NCBI GenBank assembly: GCA_964629975.1
Contig: CAZVUN010000001.1
Coordinates: forward strand, 1-64,000
Direction: 5' to 3'
DNA: 64,000 bases
Origin: G020354085 sp964629975
GTDB taxonomy: Bacteria; Pseudomonadota; Gammaproteobacteria; Acidiferrobacterales; Sulfurifustaceae
Part shown: positions 26,533 to 34,645 of the stretch, piece after piece
How positions within the stretch are numbered: position 1 is the stretch's first letter
How the letters are laid out: every line of letters begins with the position of its first letter
The notes under the pieces: model-generated
The model's database searches: none
Told to the model about the DNA's origin: nothing
What the model saw: the letters and a program-made list of their open reading frames with translations, nothing else
Position numbers and translations under genes: made by a program

Positions 26533-26560
26533 GTAAGTGATGGGTAGTAAGTGAGGGATG
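26533..26560. repeat. Two-copy 14-bp tandem repeat upstream of ubiU
   Basis: Units gtaagtgatgggta and gtaagtgagggatg share the AAGTGA core and the 14-bp period of the repeat at 25382-25409, so ubiU is flanked by related repeats on both sides. Confidence 0.65.
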
Positions 26561-26651
26561 GGTTCGTATAAGCGGCTTGACCTGTCGGCGCGGCCACGCA
26601 TTTCTGCCGCGGACTCCGGGACCTAGAACCTGGAGCGCATCATTGCCTTCC

Positions 26652-27278
26652 CTAACCTACCTTGCCGAGCACGCGATGGCGGAAGTCGACGCCGAGCCGT
26701 GCCGCGAGCGCAGCGCACGCCGCCACGTCCACACCTTCGAGACCGTCGACGGCGCTCACGCTCACGTGCGGCACGAACTCGCGTGCCCGCGTGATGAATT
26801 CGAGCACCGCCTCGTAGGCGCCGGCCTCCTTGGGCCGGCAGTGGCGCGCGTAGGTGGTCGCGTCCTGCGCGTTGAGCGACACCGACAGGCTGTCGACGAT
26901 GTCCTCCAGGTCTGGCGTCACGTCACGCCCGTGCACCCGATTGGCGAGACCGTCGGTGTTGATGCGGATCGCCTTGGCGCCGAGCTTGCGCAGGCGGGTG
27001 GCCACCTCGAGCACGTCGTAGAGGCGCAGCGTCGGCTCGCCCAGCCCGCAAAACACCACCTCCCGATACTGCCCGGGGTTCTCGGCTGCCGCCACCATCT
27101 CCTCGACCGTCGGTTCGCGCGGCAGGCGCAGGGCGTAGTCCTGCACCGTCCAGCAGCCGTTGAACTTGGGGCAGAAGCCGCAACGCAGCGTGCAGCGGTT
27201 GGTAACGTTGAGGTACCGACCACCACGCAGGGTGTAACCGAAAACGGGTGTGTGCATGCCCATGACGGTGCCGCACAT
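26652..27278 (-). CDS. Radical SAM protein, TatD-associated type, in the ubiUV group
   Basis: The radical SAM motif CTLRCGFC (cysteines 29, 33, 36) is preceded by YLNVTNR and followed by CPKFNGCW, a pattern I associate with the TatD-linked radical SAM family; also present are FCGLGEPTLRLYDVL and RINTDGLANRVHGRDV. The 208-residue protein is a minimal radical SAM barrel without an extra domain. The substrate is unknown. The ORF begins at ATG 27278, but Met8 (27257) fits the predicted FNR-dependent transcription start better; neither has a ribosome site. It is co-oriented with ubiU and ubiV. Confidence 0.8.
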   Translation of the reverse strand: MCGTVMGMHTPVFGYTLRGGRYLNVTNRCTLRCGFCPKFNGCWTVQDYALRLPREPTVEEMVAAAENPGQYREVVFCGLGEPTLRLYDVLEVATRLRKLGAKAIRINTDGLANRVHGRDVTPDLEDIVDSLSVSLNAQDATTYARHCRPKEAGAYEAVLEFITRAREFVPHVSVSAVDGLEGVDVAACAALAARLGVDFRHRVLGKVG

Positions 27279-27302
27279 TACCGGCCGCGCGCGCCGCTTG
27301 CA

Positions 27303-27316
27303 TTGATCTCAATCAA
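27303..27316. promoter_or_regulatory. Perfect FNR box upstream of the radical SAM-ubiU-ubiV group
   Basis: TTGAT-CTCA-ATCAA matches the FNR consensus at 10 of 10 positions. The centre at 27309.5 predicts a transcription start near 27268 on the minus strand, favouring translation from Met8 of the radical SAM gene. Alternatively FNR could repress from this position. Confidence 0.88.
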
Positions 27317-27409
27317 GATCGCCGCGGGCTCATTGCTTGGCGCGACGTGGGCGCGCCACGGCACAGTGGTTGAGTGTCACGCTCAACGGCACGGCGGGCG
27401 CGCGTGCCG

Positions 27410-27817
27410 CTAACCCGGTTTGTCCTTGAGCAGGTCCTTGAGATTGGCGAACGGCTGGTTCACGGCCGCGACCCGACTGGCCGCGGCGGGCAGCGGATCC
27501 CAGCCGCGCACCAGGTGGGCGAACTTCTGATGCTCGGCATCGTGGCAGTACAGGCACAGGTTCTCCCAGTTGCTGCCGTCCGCCGGGTTGTTGTCGTGGT
27601 TGTGGTCCTTGTGGTGCACCGTGAGCTCATGCAGGTTTTCGCGCGTGAAGCTGCGGCCGCAGCGCCCGCACACCCATGGGTGCAGCTTGAGCGACTGCTC
27701 GCGATAGCCCTGCATGCGCGTGTCGCGATCCTTCACGGCGCGCGCCACGACCGCGTCCAGCCTGGCGGTATTGATTGGGTCACCCGGGCGCCGCGGGCCG
27801 CTGCGCTTTGCTGTCAT
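27410..27817 (-). CDS. yajD: YajD-family HNH nuclease
   Basis: The 135-residue protein contains a zinc-type HNH module: CGRCGRSF (first CxxC), LTVHHKDHNHDNNPADGSNWENL (catalytic His and Asn), and CLYCHDAEHQK (second CxxC). YajD proteins are small predicted endonucleases of unknown role that are widespread in gammaproteobacteria and not tied to mobile elements. A signal peptide is absent. The N terminus is basic (MTAKRSGPRRPGD). It lies upstream of the FNR box on the same strand as the radical SAM gene but appears to be a separate unit. Confidence 0.85.
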   Translation of the reverse strand: MTAKRSGPRRPGDPINTARLDAVVARAVKDRDTRMQGYREQSLKLHPWVCGRCGRSFTRENLHELTVHHKDHNHDNNPADGSNWENLCLYCHDAEHQKFAHLVRGWDPLPAAASRVAAVNQPFANLKDLLKDKPG

Positions 27818-27927
27818 GGTATCGAGCCCTCACTCGCTGCCTGCCGACGGATCAGCGCGGACGCGAGGATCCGCTCCGCACTCCCTATATAATGCCGAAA
27901 AGCTGCCGCGCTTTGGACTCCCTTAAG

Positions 27928-28386
27928 ATGACATTACCGCCCGTGCGTCCGGGCTGCGAAGCAAGCGTGGTCTGCGACCTGACACTCTGGAGTTTGTTCG
28001 CGGGCGCGTTCGCCTCGGCCGCCCTTCTCCGGGCGGCTCGCGGGCCGTGCGGTTTCTGGCGGCGCGGCAACGGCCCTGCGATCCGTGGCTGCCTCTCGCC
28101 ATCGCCCCATTCGGCAACACGCTCGGTGCGCTTACGACCTGGCTTGTTGGGCGGATTGCTGGCTCGGCGCCAGCCGCTCGATCGGCCGCGCAAGCCCGCG
28201 CAGCAGCACGCGGTCACCTGGCTGCGGCACCGGGGCAGCCCCCTATTGCCGCTGTCGTGGCTGCCGCGCGTGGGCGACCCGCTGTGCGTTGGCGCCGGCG
28301 GGTTACGGATGCCGCTCGCCCTGGCGGGGACGTTCATCGCCGCCGCCAGGGCGGCCCGCTCCGCGGTGGTAGCGGCCGCCGCCTGA
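27928..28386 (+). pseudogene. yqaA: YqaA-type SNARE-associated membrane protein gene with two compensating frameshifts
   Basis: The protein is recognisable only by moving between frames. Frame 1 gives LTLWSLFAGAFASAALL (to about 28029). Frame 3 then gives PGGSRAVRFLAARQRP and PFGNTLGALTTWLVGR (to about 28153). Frame 1 resumes with LLARRQPLDRPRKPAQQHAV, then LLPLSWLPRVGDPLCVGAGGL, to the TGA at 28384. One missing base near 28029 (a CCC read as CC) and one extra base near 28154 explain this. YqaA belongs to the DedA-like membrane protein group. Either the gene is decaying or the assembly contains two indels; compensating errors so close together make both options open. Confidence 0.7.
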
Positions 28387-28431
28387 AGCGGTGGGGCACC
28401 TCATTCTTCAGGAAACAGCATTGCGTTCAAC

Positions 28432-30219
28432 ATGTGCGGGATCTGTGGCGAATTGAGATTTGACGGGGCGGCGCCCGACCTCGCAGCGATCGGCCGGATG
28501 ACCGCGGCGCTCGCGCGCCGCGGCCCGGATCACGAAGGCGCGCATGCCGACGGGCCGCTCGCCTTCGGCCACCGGCGCCTCGCGGTCATCGATCTGTCGG
28601 AGTCATCCGACCAGCCGATGGTCGACGGTGAGCTCAAGCTCGCCATCGTCTTCAACGGCACCATTTACAATTACCGCGAGCTGCGCAGCGAACTGGCCGG
28701 GCTCGGCTACCACTTCTTCTCGCACGGCGACACCGAGGTCATCCTCAAGGCCTACCACGCCTGGGGCGAGGACTGCGTGGCGCGCTTCAACGGCATGTTC
28801 GCCTTCGCCGTCTGGGACGCGCACCAGCACGCGCTGTTCCTGGCGCGTGACCGCAGCGGCATCAAACCGCTGTACTACACGGCCGACGGCGCGCGCCTGC
28901 GCTTCGCTTCGACGCTGCCGGCATTGCTCGCCGGCGGCGCCGTCGACACCTCGATCGACCCGGTGGCGCTGCACCACCAGCTCACGCTGCACGCGGTGGT
29001 GCCGGCGCCGCGCACCCTGCTCGCCGGCGTGCGCAAGCTCGCGCCGGCAACCACGCTGCGCGTCGACCACCACGGCCGGCGTCACGAGCGGCGCTACTGG
29101 ACACTGCGGGCGCAGCGTCCGACGCCGGCGCGCAGCGAGCGCGACTGGATCGAGGCAACCGACGCGGCGCTGACCCGCGCCGTCGAGCGTCAGTACCGGA
29201 CCGCCGACACGCCGGTCGGCGTGCTGCTGTCGGGCGGGCTCGATTCGAGCCTGCTGGTCGGCGTGCTCGATCGGCTCGGGGCGCGCGACATCCCGACGTT
29301 CTCCATCGGCTTCGAGGCACTGAGTGAGGAAGCCGCGGATGAGTTCGAATACTCGGATGCCGTGGCGCAGCGCTTCCACACCCGCCACCGGCGCTATCGC
29401 CTGTCGAACAGCGAGATCCTGCGCCATCTCGAGGCCGCGGTGGCGGTCATGTCCGAGCCAATGGTGAGCCAGGACGTGGTCGCCTGGTACCTGCTGGCCG
29501 AGCGCGTCAAGAAGGACGTCAAGGTGGTGCTGTGCGGGCAGGGGGCCGACGAGGTGTTCGGCGGTTACTACTGGTATGCGCGCATGCACGCCGATTCGGG
29601 CTCTGATCTCGAGCGGCTGCGCCGGCACTATTTCGACCGCTCGCATGAAGACTTCTTGCAGCTGGTCGCGCCGGCGCTGCGCGGCGCCGATCACACCGCT
29701 GCGCTCATCGAGGCGCTGCTGGCTGAACCCGGCGCCGATACGTTTTTGGACCGCGTCCTGCGTCTCGATGTCACGACGCTGATCGTCGATGATCCGGTCA
29801 AGCGCGTCGACAACATGACCATGGCCTTCGGGCTCGAGGCGCGCGTGCCATTCCTCGATCACGAGCTGATCGAACTCGCGATGCAGATGCCGCCCGAGCT
29901 CAAGCTCAAGAGCGACGGCAAGTATCCGCTCAAGGCGCTGGCGCGCGGGCTCCTGCCGGACAGCGTCATCGACCGGCCCAAGGGCTACTTCCCCATTCCG
30001 GCGCTCAAGTACATCCGCGGCCCGTTCCTCGACTTTATGCGCGCCATCCTGACGAGTGACGCCTGCCGGCGGCGCGGCGTGTTCAATCCCGCCTACCTCG
30101 ACCGCCTGCTGGCCGACCCGGACCGCGAACCGCTGACGCCGATCGGCGGCAGCACCTTGCGGCACCTGGCACTGCTCGAGCTGTGGCTGCAGCGCGTGGT
30201 GGACCCGCATCGCCAATGA
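28432..30219 (+). CDS. Asparagine-synthetase-type amidotransferase, probably N-acetylglutaminylglutamine amide synthesis
   Basis: Cys2 starts a type 2 glutamine amidotransferase domain (MCGICGELRFDG ... RGPDHEG ... IVFNGTIYNYRELR), and a C-terminal synthetase domain carries the ATP pyrophosphatase loop SGGLDSS and GQGADEVFGGYYW. The N-terminal sequence, with GELRFDG, HRRLAVIDLSESSDQPM and ILKAYHAWGEDCV, resembles the amidotransferase that makes the osmolyte N-acetylglutaminylglutamine amide more than it does classical AsnB. Its usual partners, a GNAT/ATP-grasp ligase and a peptidase, are not adjacent, so the assignment is moderate; plain asparagine synthetase is the alternative. 595 residues, intact. 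Confidence 0.75.
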   Translation: MCGICGELRFDGAAPDLAAIGRMTAALARRGPDHEGAHADGPLAFGHRRLAVIDLSESSDQPMVDGELKLAIVFNGTIYNYRELRSELAGLGYHFFSHGDTEVILKAYHAWGEDCVARFNGMFAFAVWDAHQHALFLARDRSGIKPLYYTADGARLRFASTLPALLAGGAVDTSIDPVALHHQLTLHAVVPAPRTLLAGVRKLAPATTLRVDHHGRRHERRYWTLRAQRPTPARSERDWIEATDAALTRAVERQYRTADTPVGVLLSGGLDSSLLVGVLDRLGARDIPTFSIGFEALSEEAADEFEYSDAVAQRFHTRHRRYRLSNSEILRHLEAAVAVMSEPMVSQDVVAWYLLAERVKKDVKVVLCGQGADEVFGGYYWYARMHADSGSDLERLRRHYFDRSHEDFLQLVAPALRGADHTAALIEALLAEPGADTFLDRVLRLDVTTLIVDDPVKRVDNMTMAFGLEARVPFLDHELIELAMQMPPELKLKSDGKYPLKALARGLLPDSVIDRPKGYFPIPALKYIRGPFLDFMRAILTSDACRRRGVFNPAYLDRLLADPDREPLTPIGGSTLRHLALLELWLQRVVDPHRQ

Positions 30220-30389
30220 TGTCGCGGCGCTTCGTGCGGCCACGCGGTCTGGGGCATCCCGATCGGCGCAGGCGGCAATATTCCCCGTTTGCACTGGGGG
30301 AAATCGATAGTTGAGCAAAATACTCTGATATACTCTGCGCCATCCTGCCAACGTGGTAGCAGGCAATTTCGAGCGGAGGAAATTTCTCA

Positions 30390-30698
30390 ATGACGACGGC
30401 AACGGCAATCGAGCTCAAGGTGGACGGCGAGGGCTTCCTCGTCAACCGGGATGACTGGAACGAGGACATTGCGCGCGAGCTCGCACGCCGCGATGGCGTG
30501 GAGATCGACGACAAGATCATGCACTACATCAATGAAGCGCGCAGCATGTACGACAACGACGGCGTGGTGCCGCCGATTCGCATCTTCGCCAAGGCGCAGG
30601 GCACGACCACCAAGGAGCTGTACGACGTATTCAAGAAAGGGCCGATGAAGCTCATCTGCAAGTGGGGCGGGCTGCCGAAGCCAACCGGCTGCGTGTAG
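30390..30698 (+). CDS. dsrC: DsrC-type sulfur carrier protein with both redox cysteines
   Basis: The ATG at 30390 follows gcggaggaaat. The 102-residue protein is a DsrC/TusE fold. The flexible C-terminal arm reads LICKWGGLPKPTGCV with Cys90 and Cys101 eleven residues apart. Both cysteines are the mark of DsrC, which carries sulfur as a trisulfide in dissimilatory sulfur metabolism, whereas TusE of tRNA thiolation keeps only the last. No dsr, tus or hdr genes flank it. An ATACTCTG direct repeat about 65 bases upstream may belong to its promoter. Confidence 0.88.
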   Translation: MTTATAIELKVDGEGFLVNRDDWNEDIARELARRDGVEIDDKIMHYINEARSMYDNDGVVPPIRIFAKAQGTTTKELYDVFKKGPMKLICKWGGLPKPTGCV

Positions 30699-30712
30699 GC
30701 ACAAACGGATCC

Positions 30713-30744
30713 TCGCGTAGGCGCTCGGCGCAGCGCCTACGCGA
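30713..30744. terminator. Bidirectional hairpin between convergent dsrC and glcG-like genes
   Basis: TCGCGTAGGCGCT and AGCGCCTACGCGA form a 13-bp perfect stem around cggcgc. It covers the stop codon of the minus-strand gene. No T tract follows on either side. Confidence 0.6.
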
Positions 30745-31153
30745 TGGCCGCCACGGCGGCCTGCGCCACCTGCCCATCCTGTGGCGAGGTGACGCCGCTC
30801 ACACCCACCGCGCCGACGATCGTGCCCTGCACCACGATCGGCACGCCGCCCTCTGCCGGCAGCACGCCCGGCAAACCCAGCACCGCCTGACGCCCAGCGG
30901 CCAGCACCTCGTCCCACGCCTTGGTGGGGCGTTTGAAGGCCACGGCCGCGCGCGCCTTGGCGATCGCGATCTCGACACTGCCGAACTGCGCCTCATCGAG
31001 CCGCTCGAGCGCGACGAGATGGCCACCGTCGTCGACCACGGCGATGACCACCGGCCAGCCCTGCTTCAGCGCCTCCGCCTTGGCGGCATCGAGCGCGGTG
31101 CGTGCGGCCGCGAGCGTGAGCGCGGGTTTTGTCGACAGCAGTGTCTCGGGCAT
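30737..31153 (-). CDS. GlcG/HbpS family protein
   Basis: The 138-residue protein matches the GlcG/HbpS (DUF336) family: LTLAAARTALDAAKAEALKQ, then VVIAVVDDGGHLVALERLD and a glycine-rich GGVPIVVQGTIVGAVGVSG end. Some members bind haem or sense redox stress (HbpS), while others sit beside glycolate oxidase genes; neither context is present. There is no signal peptide. It converges with dsrC, with the stem-loop above between them. The specific role is unknown. Confidence 0.85.
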   Translation of the reverse strand: MPETLLSTKPALTLAAARTALDAAKAEALKQGWPVVIAVVDDGGHLVALERLDEAQFGSVEIAIAKARAAVAFKRPTKAWDEVLAAGRQAVLGLPGVLPAEGGVPIVVQGTIVGAVGVSGVTSPQDGQVAQAAVAAIA

Positions 31154-31231
31154 GACCAGGCTCCTACTCGACGTATCCGATGCGCGTCATCATACTAGTG
31201 GCCCCGCCACCGACCAACGCACGCCGCGCCG

Positions 31232-31735
31232 ATGCGATTTTTCAGCCGCTGGTTCACCCCGACGCCGCCGAGCGCGACCGCCGCTGCGCAACTGCGTGCC
31301 GAGGCGGGGCGCTTCGCGGTGGCGGCGTTCGCGCACCTCGACCGCGTGCGCATTGAGCGCGAGGTGCGCCAGCAGAAGCTGGTGCTCGCCTTCTTTTTTG
31401 GCGCGATCGATGAGCTCGCGCGCCTGCGTGACCTTGACGAGGCGCAGGCGCTGGCCGCCGGCGTCATGTTTCTCAACGACTACTTCCCGGCCTCGACCCC
31501 CGAGCTCGGCAGCATCACGGAGCTGCGCCAAGAGTATGCGCAGGCACTGCAGGCCAGAAACCTGATGCGCGAGGGTGCGGAGGCCATCAAACGCTGGCGC
31601 GCGGGCGACGGCGACGCCGCCAAGTGGCTGGCACAGTCGCTCGCCTTCGACGAGGGGAACGAGTCGAGGGCCGCGCGCCACGACTCCCGGGACGGAGGAG
31701 GTAGAGCGAAGCAGGATGCCAGAGCCGACGGATGA
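31232..31735 (+). CDS. Hypothetical protein coupled to an ABC exporter
   Basis: I do not recognise a family. The 167-residue protein is helical (LRAEAGRFAVAAFAHLDRVR, then VLAFFFGAIDELARLRDL) and ends in a charged low-complexity tail. There is no signal peptide or clear membrane helix. Its stop overlaps the first possible ATG of the ABC ATPase gene (ATGA at 31732), which implies translational coupling and a shared operon with the exporter. It could be an accessory factor for that transporter; this is inference. Confidence 0.65.
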   Translation: MRFFSRWFTPTPPSATAAAQLRAEAGRFAVAAFAHLDRVRIEREVRQQKLVLAFFFGAIDELARLRDLDEAQALAAGVMFLNDYFPASTPELGSITELRQEYAQALQARNLMREGAEAIKRWRAGDGDAAKWLAQSLAFDEGNESRAARHDSRDGGGRAKQDARADG

Positions 31736-32670
31736 CGCGCTCGCGGACTCGACGAACCATGACAGCGGTCATCGAGGCACGCGGCCTCCGCAAGCACTTC
31801 GATGACTATGCCGCGGTGCGCGGCATCGACCTGACCGTGCCGGCCGGGCGCTGCTTTGGCGTGCTCGGCCCCAATGGCGCCGGCAAGACCACCACGCTGC
31901 GCATGCTGCTCGGCGTCTCCCCGCCGAGCGCCGGCAGCCTCACGGTGTTTGGGATGCCGATTCAAGCCAGCGGCCGGCAGATCCGCGCGCGCATGGGTGT
32001 GGTGCCGCAGATGGACAATCTCGATCCGGACTTCACCGTGGTCGAGAACCTGCGCGTCTATGGCCACTACTTCGGCATCGCCCCGGCGGCACTCGAGGCG
32101 CGCATCGATGCGCTGCTCGCGTTCGTCAATCTCGCCGACCGCGCGGCTGCGCGCATCGGCACGCTGTCGGGCGGCATGAAGCGGCGCCTGACCATCGCGC
32201 GCGCGCTCATCAACGATCCGGAGCTGGTGGTGCTGGATGAACCGACCACCGGCCTTGATCCGCAGGCACGCCACATGATCTGGGGCAAGCTGCGCGAGTT
32301 GCGCACGGCCGGCAAGACACTGCTGCTCACGACGCATTACATGGAAGAGGCGGAGCGCCTGTGCGATGAGGTCGTGATCATGGACCGCGGCACGATCCTG
32401 GCGCAGGGATCGCCGGCCGCGCTGATCCGCGCGCACGTCGAACCCGAGGTACTGGAGGTGCGCGGCGAACCGGCGCGCGTGCGTGCGCTGTTCAACGACA
32501 CGCCGGCCGGGCGTCTCGAGGCGGTCGGCGATACCTGCTACCTGTACACCCAGGACGCGCGCGGTGCGGTCGCGCAACTCGAGAATGCGCCGGGGCTCAC
32601 CTTCCTGCACCGCCCGGCCAATCTCGAAGACGTGTTCCTCAAGCTCACCGGCCGGGACCTGCGCGACTGA
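31732..32670 (+). CDS. ABC transporter ATP-binding protein, NodI/DrrA type
   Basis: The ATPase of an ABC-2-type exporter. Walker A GPNGAGKTT, Q-loop VVPQMDNL, signature LSGGMKRRLTIARAL, Walker B LVVLDEPTTGLDP and switch His (LLTTHYMEEAERL) are complete. A C-terminal extension of about 80 residues is typical of NodI-like proteins. The ATG at 31732 overlaps the upstream stop. The ATG at 31759 gives the usual N terminus MTAVIEARGLRKHF, so the true start may be nine codons later. The permease gene follows with a 1-base overlap. The exported substrate is unknown; Nod factors are unlikely here. Confidence 0.92.
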   Translation: MTRSRTRRTMTAVIEARGLRKHFDDYAAVRGIDLTVPAGRCFGVLGPNGAGKTTTLRMLLGVSPPSAGSLTVFGMPIQASGRQIRARMGVVPQMDNLDPDFTVVENLRVYGHYFGIAPAALEARIDALLAFVNLADRAAARIGTLSGGMKRRLTIARALINDPELVVLDEPTTGLDPQARHMIWGKLRELRTAGKTLLLTTHYMEEAERLCDEVVIMDRGTILAQGSPAALIRAHVEPEVLEVRGEPARVRALFNDTPAGRLEAVGDTCYLYTQDARGAVAQLENAPGLTFLHRPANLEDVFLKLTGRDLRD

Positions 32671-33452
32671 TGCGTCTCACCGATTTCATTCCGCGCATGC
32701 ACCACGCGGCCGGCGCCGTGTGGCGGCGCAATGCGCTGGTGTGGCGCAAGATGCTCGCGCCCAGCATGTTCATCAATTTCGGCGAACCGTTTCTGTACCT
32801 GCTCGGACTCGGCTACGGGCTCGGCCTGTTTATCGGCGAGATGGCCGACATGCCCTACCTCACGTTCCTTGCCTCCGGCATCCTCGCCTCCTCGGCCATG
32901 AATACCGCGAGCTTCGAGGCGATGTATTCGGTGTTCACGCGCATGGTGCCGCAGCGCACCTACGACGCGATCCTCGCCACCCCGCTCGAGGTGCAGGACA
33001 TCCTCGCCGGCGAGTGGCTGTGGTCCGCGACTAAGAGCCTGATCTCGAGCAGCGCGATCCTCGCGGTCGCGGCGCTGCTCGGCGCGGTGCACGACTGGCA
33101 GGCGCTGTGGGTGCTGCCGGTGCTGTTCCTGACCGGCCTCACCTTCGCCGGTCTGGGGCTGATCATGACCGCGCTCGCCCGCGGCTACGACTTCTTCAAC
33201 TATTACATGACGCTGGTGCTGACGCCGCTGTTCATCCTGTCGGGGGTGTTCTACCCGGTAAGCTCACTGCCGGCGCCTCTGCAGACCGTGGTGCAGTTCC
33301 TGCCGCTTGCCCACGCCGTCGATCTCGTGCGCCCGCTCGTTGCGGGCCAGCCGGTCACCAACGTCACTTTGCACCTGGCGGTGCTCGCGGCCTACGCGGT
33401 CGCCGGCTTCCTGATCGCCGCCGCGCTCATCCGGCGGCGACTGCTCGTATAG
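32670..33452 (+). CDS. ABC-2 type permease, NodJ family
   Basis: The membrane partner of the preceding ATPase, starting in a TGATG overlap at 32670. It has 260 residues and six predicted membrane segments, including LYLLGLGYGLGLFIGEM, then VLPVLFLTGLTFAGLGLIMT and AAYAVAGFLIAAALIRRRLL. The motif ILSGVFYPVSSLPAPLQTV, before the fifth segment, is characteristic of NodJ/ABC-2 exporters. It lies at the end of the three-gene unit that starts at 31232. Confidence 0.92.
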   Translation: MRLTDFIPRMHHAAGAVWRRNALVWRKMLAPSMFINFGEPFLYLLGLGYGLGLFIGEMADMPYLTFLASGILASSAMNTASFEAMYSVFTRMVPQRTYDAILATPLEVQDILAGEWLWSATKSLISSSAILAVAALLGAVHDWQALWVLPVLFLTGLTFAGLGLIMTALARGYDFFNYYMTLVLTPLFILSGVFYPVSSLPAPLQTVVQFLPLAHAVDLVRPLVAGQPVTNVTLHLAVLAAYAVAGFLIAAALIRRRLLV

Positions 33453-33477
33453 AAGCAGCGCGGCACCATCCGGTTCG

Positions 33478-33701
33478 ATGCCCTACCGCGACGTGCAGGA
33501 GCTTCCGCCTTCGGTGGGCCCGGCTCTGCCCGGCGGCCCCACGCGCAGGAGATCTACCTCGCCGCGTTCAACAACGCCTGGCGCGAGTACGCCGGGCGCG
33601 ACGACGTGGAGAGCCTCGCCCACCGGGTCGCCTGGGCGGCGGTCAAGCGCGTGTACGTCAAGCGCGGGGACACCTGGGTTCGCAGGATCGCCGCCGATTG
33701 A
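33478..33701 (+). pseudogene. chaB: ChaB-family protein gene with a frameshift
   Basis: The frame starting at 33478 gives MPYRDVQELPPSV, the ChaB N terminus. The rest of the family sequence is in the frame one base back: HAQEIYLAAFNNAWREYAGR, then SLAHRVAWAAVKRVYVKRGD and WVRRIAAD to the TGA at 33701. One base is missing somewhere in 33515-33540. ChaB is a small protein linked to cation transport regulation. It is either a recent pseudogene or a sequencing indel. Confidence 0.75.
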
Positions 33702-33724
33702 CGTCGGCCGGCACCGGCGCACGC

Positions 33725-34060
33725 TCAGCGCGGCGTACGTTCCTGCTCGAGCGCGGCAATCTGGTCGAGGATGCCGGAGAAACGCCGCCCGAAATCGGTG
33801 AGCCGATATTCGACCCGCGGCGGGATCTCGGGATAAGAGGTCTTCTCGAGAATGCCAAAGCGCACCAGCTTGCGCAGGCGTTCGTTCAGGACCTTGGCGG
33901 TGAGCCCCTCGACCGCATGCTCCATCGCGCCGGGACGGTTCACCCCGCGCCGAACGAGATCAAGCACGGTGAGCGACCACTTGCAGCCCACGATGTCTTC
34001 CACCATGCGCGGCACGCTGGCCGGGCTGCTCACAGAAATTTTTCCCTGTAGCGGCTTCAT
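33725..34060 (-). CDS. HxlR-family winged-helix regulator
   Basis: The 111-residue protein is a single HxlR winged helix: VGCKWSLTVLDLVRRGVNRPG, GLTAKVLNERLRKLVRFGIL and the wing YPEIPPRVEYRLTDFGRRF. HxlR regulators typically respond to oxidative or aldehyde stress and control a neighbouring gene; some use the N-terminal cysteine (here Cys26, VGCKW). It diverges from the cytochrome P460 gene, with 102 bases between the starts, so that gene is a plausible target. Confidence 0.88.
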   Translation of the reverse strand: MKPLQGKISVSSPASVPRMVEDIVGCKWSLTVLDLVRRGVNRPGAMEHAVEGLTAKVLNERLRKLVRFGILEKTSYPEIPPRVEYRLTDFGRRFSGILDQIAALEQERTPR

Positions 34061-34162
34061 TTTCTACCGAAAAGTTCCCACGTCACCGCTTGGTGCCTGC
34101 TTACGCGCGGCACGGCATCTTCGCTAGATTCGCGCCGGTCATCACTCATCAAGGAGCATGTC

Positions 34163-34645
34163 ATGAGAAAACGCGCATTGACCCTGGCCCTCGGGTTGCT
34201 GGCCGCCGGCCCGCTGCTTGCCGATAATGCAACGAACGTCCCCTACCCTCAAGGCTACCGCGACTGGCACCACGTCAAGTCGATGGTAATCAATCCCGGG
34301 CACCCGCTGTACGAGGCCTTCGGCGGCATCCATCACCTCTACGCCAACGCCAAGGCGATGGCCGGCTACCCGTCCGGCAAGTTCCCGGACGGGGCGGTGA
34401 TCGTGTTCGATCTGCTCGAGGCAAAAAACGCCGAGAATGCCGTGACCGAGGGCGCGCGCAAGATCGTCGGCGTCATGCACAAGGACGCCAAGAAATATGC
34501 GGCGACCGGGGGCTGGGGCTTCGAGGGGTTCAAGGGCGGCGACAAGAATGCGCGCGCAGTCGGCGGCAACGCGGCCAAGGCCTGCTTCGAGTGCCACACC
34601 CAGCAGAAGGCGGCGGACTACGTCTTCAGCCGCCTGCGCGACTGA
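34163..34645 (+). CDS. Cytochrome P460 family protein
   Basis: The ATG at 34163 follows aaggag. The 160-residue precursor has a signal peptide (cleavage near LLADN). The P460 fold is visible in YRDWHHVKSMVINPGHPLYE, then HHLYANAKAMAGY and FPDGAVIVFDLL, with one c-type haem site CFECH (141-145) near the C terminus. Periplasmic cytochromes P460 and c'-beta oxidise hydroxylamine or bind NO; a lysine cross-link to haem separates the two activities and cannot be assigned here. It diverges from the hxlR gene. Confidence 0.88.
   Translation: MRKRALTLALGLLAAGPLLADNATNVPYPQGYRDWHHVKSMVINPGHPLYEAFGGIHHLYANAKAMAGYPSGKFPDGAVIVFDLLEAKNAENAVTEGARKIVGVMHKDAKKYAATGGWGFEGFKGGDKNARAVGGNAAKACFECHTQQKAADYVFSRLRD

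Noticed and set aside
34120..34162. FNR box upstream of cytochrome P460 (catcactcatcaa)
   Set aside because: Only one half-site (ATCAA) matches; the other half does not.
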